Of a stretch of DNA of 64,000 bases, positions 63,688 to 64,000 are shown one piece after another (position 1 is the stretch's first letter; each line of letters opens with the position of its first letter). Source of the DNA: JABAAE01 sp036336715 (lineage in GTDB: Bacteria; Planctomycetota; Planctomycetia; Pirellulales; Pirellulaceae); the NCBI GenBank assembly GCA_036336715.1, contig JAYZFP010000074.1:1-64000 (forward strand), in the 5' to 3' direction. The position numbers and the translations under genes were made by a program. The notes beneath the pieces were generated by a model. It did no database searches. It was not told the origin of the DNA and saw only the letters and a program-made list of their open reading frames with translations.

Positions 63688-64000
63688 GGTTTTGCCGGTA
63701 ACCAGGTTCAGGACTGCGTTGGGGTTGGCAGTCTCACCAGCTTGTCCCGGGCAGGTGAGGGGACCGGTTGACCCGCTGGATCACGGGTGATCACACGCCG
63801 GTTGAATTCCTGCAGAAGGTGTTTCTCACATTGGAAGACTTCTTTGGCGGTCGCAGAAACCGCTCCGACTGTGCCGATTTTGACGATCCTGCTACCGGAT
63901 CGCAACGAAAAGGGCCAATGTGATTTTCTGGTGCACCGCCTGCCCCATCGTAACCAGGATAATCGTTAAAGACGAAATGATCGGCAGCAACCGAAAAACA
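63688..64000. other. right-edge region, possible small gene on the minus strand
   Basis: The last 313 bases have no firm gene. A minus-strand frame at 63708-63905 (TTG start, open back to 63965) reads SGSRIVKIGTVGAVSATAKE and EKHLLQEFNRRVITRDPAG with codon use like neighbouring genes, so it could be a small protein or a gene remnant. I see no SD and do not recognise it. Confidence 0.25.

Overview
The window reads as chromosomal DNA from a planctomycete (phylum Planctomycetota, most likely class Planctomycetia). The lineage call rests on several family hallmarks seen together. These are two DUF1501 proteins, a long PSCyt1/DUF1549/DUF1553 haem-motif protein and the fragment of a second one; two YTV-type Tyr/Thr/Val-rich cell-wall proteins; secreted ThuA-like, Gfo/Idh/MocA and FG-GAP proteins; a Lys/Ala histone-H1-like protein; and an actinobacterial-style ferrochelatase. 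No tRNA, rRNA, CRISPR array or insertion sequence was recognised, and most of the window is ordinary chromosome.

Layout. 1-920: a broken edge where the front of a DUF1549 protein (+) and a frameshifted alpha/beta hydrolase (-) meet tail to tail in a 12-base overlap; this looks like a rearrangement or an assembly chimera. 1067-6450 (-): PSCyt1/DUF1549 protein, DUF1501 protein, ispD. 6616-8399: SDR, zinc-ribbon membrane protein, histone-like gene with its Shine-Dalgarno in a hairpin loop. 8400-9553: about 1.1 kb without a credible gene. 9554-17012 (-): M50 protease, lpxB, GT39-like transferase, HtrA-like protease, recA. 17533-22985: small CxxCH protein, ThuA-like protein, second DUF1501 protein, Tat-type oxidoreductase, small His-rich secreted protein. 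23078-25789: birA, obg, coaX.

25966-34770 is a flagellar island. fliD, flagellin and a FlgM-like anti-sigma gene lie on the minus strand. Diverging from them are a membrane TPR/STN protein, a TPR/coiled-coil secreted protein, a FlgN/FliT-like coiled-coil protein and a sigma-54 activator with no receiver domain. The three plus-strand genes before the activator are overlapping or closely packed, and a sigma-28-like promoter precedes them. This is the best candidate in the window for an under-described system.

34934-41557: FG-GAP protein, sodium:solute symporter, secreted caspase-like protein, intradiol dioxygenase coupled to hemG. 43790-45385: hemH and a CbiX-like chelatase, so three tetrapyrrole genes lie within 5.3 kb. 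45454-48610: threonine-dehydrogenase-like gene divergent from an XRE-cupin regulator and hisD. 48626-54957: NodU-type carbamoyltransferase, single-domain response regulator, a YTV protein with a cysteine-rich repeat module, a sulfite-oxidase-like enzyme, a lipoate ligase-like protein. 55417-63687: second YTV-like protein, a BRCT-MerR-TPR fusion, dapL, an outer-membrane-factor lipoprotein, fumarylacetoacetase.

Start codons were chosen by Shine-Dalgarno position, signal peptides and family alignment from memory. All family assignments are by motif recognition; no database search was run.
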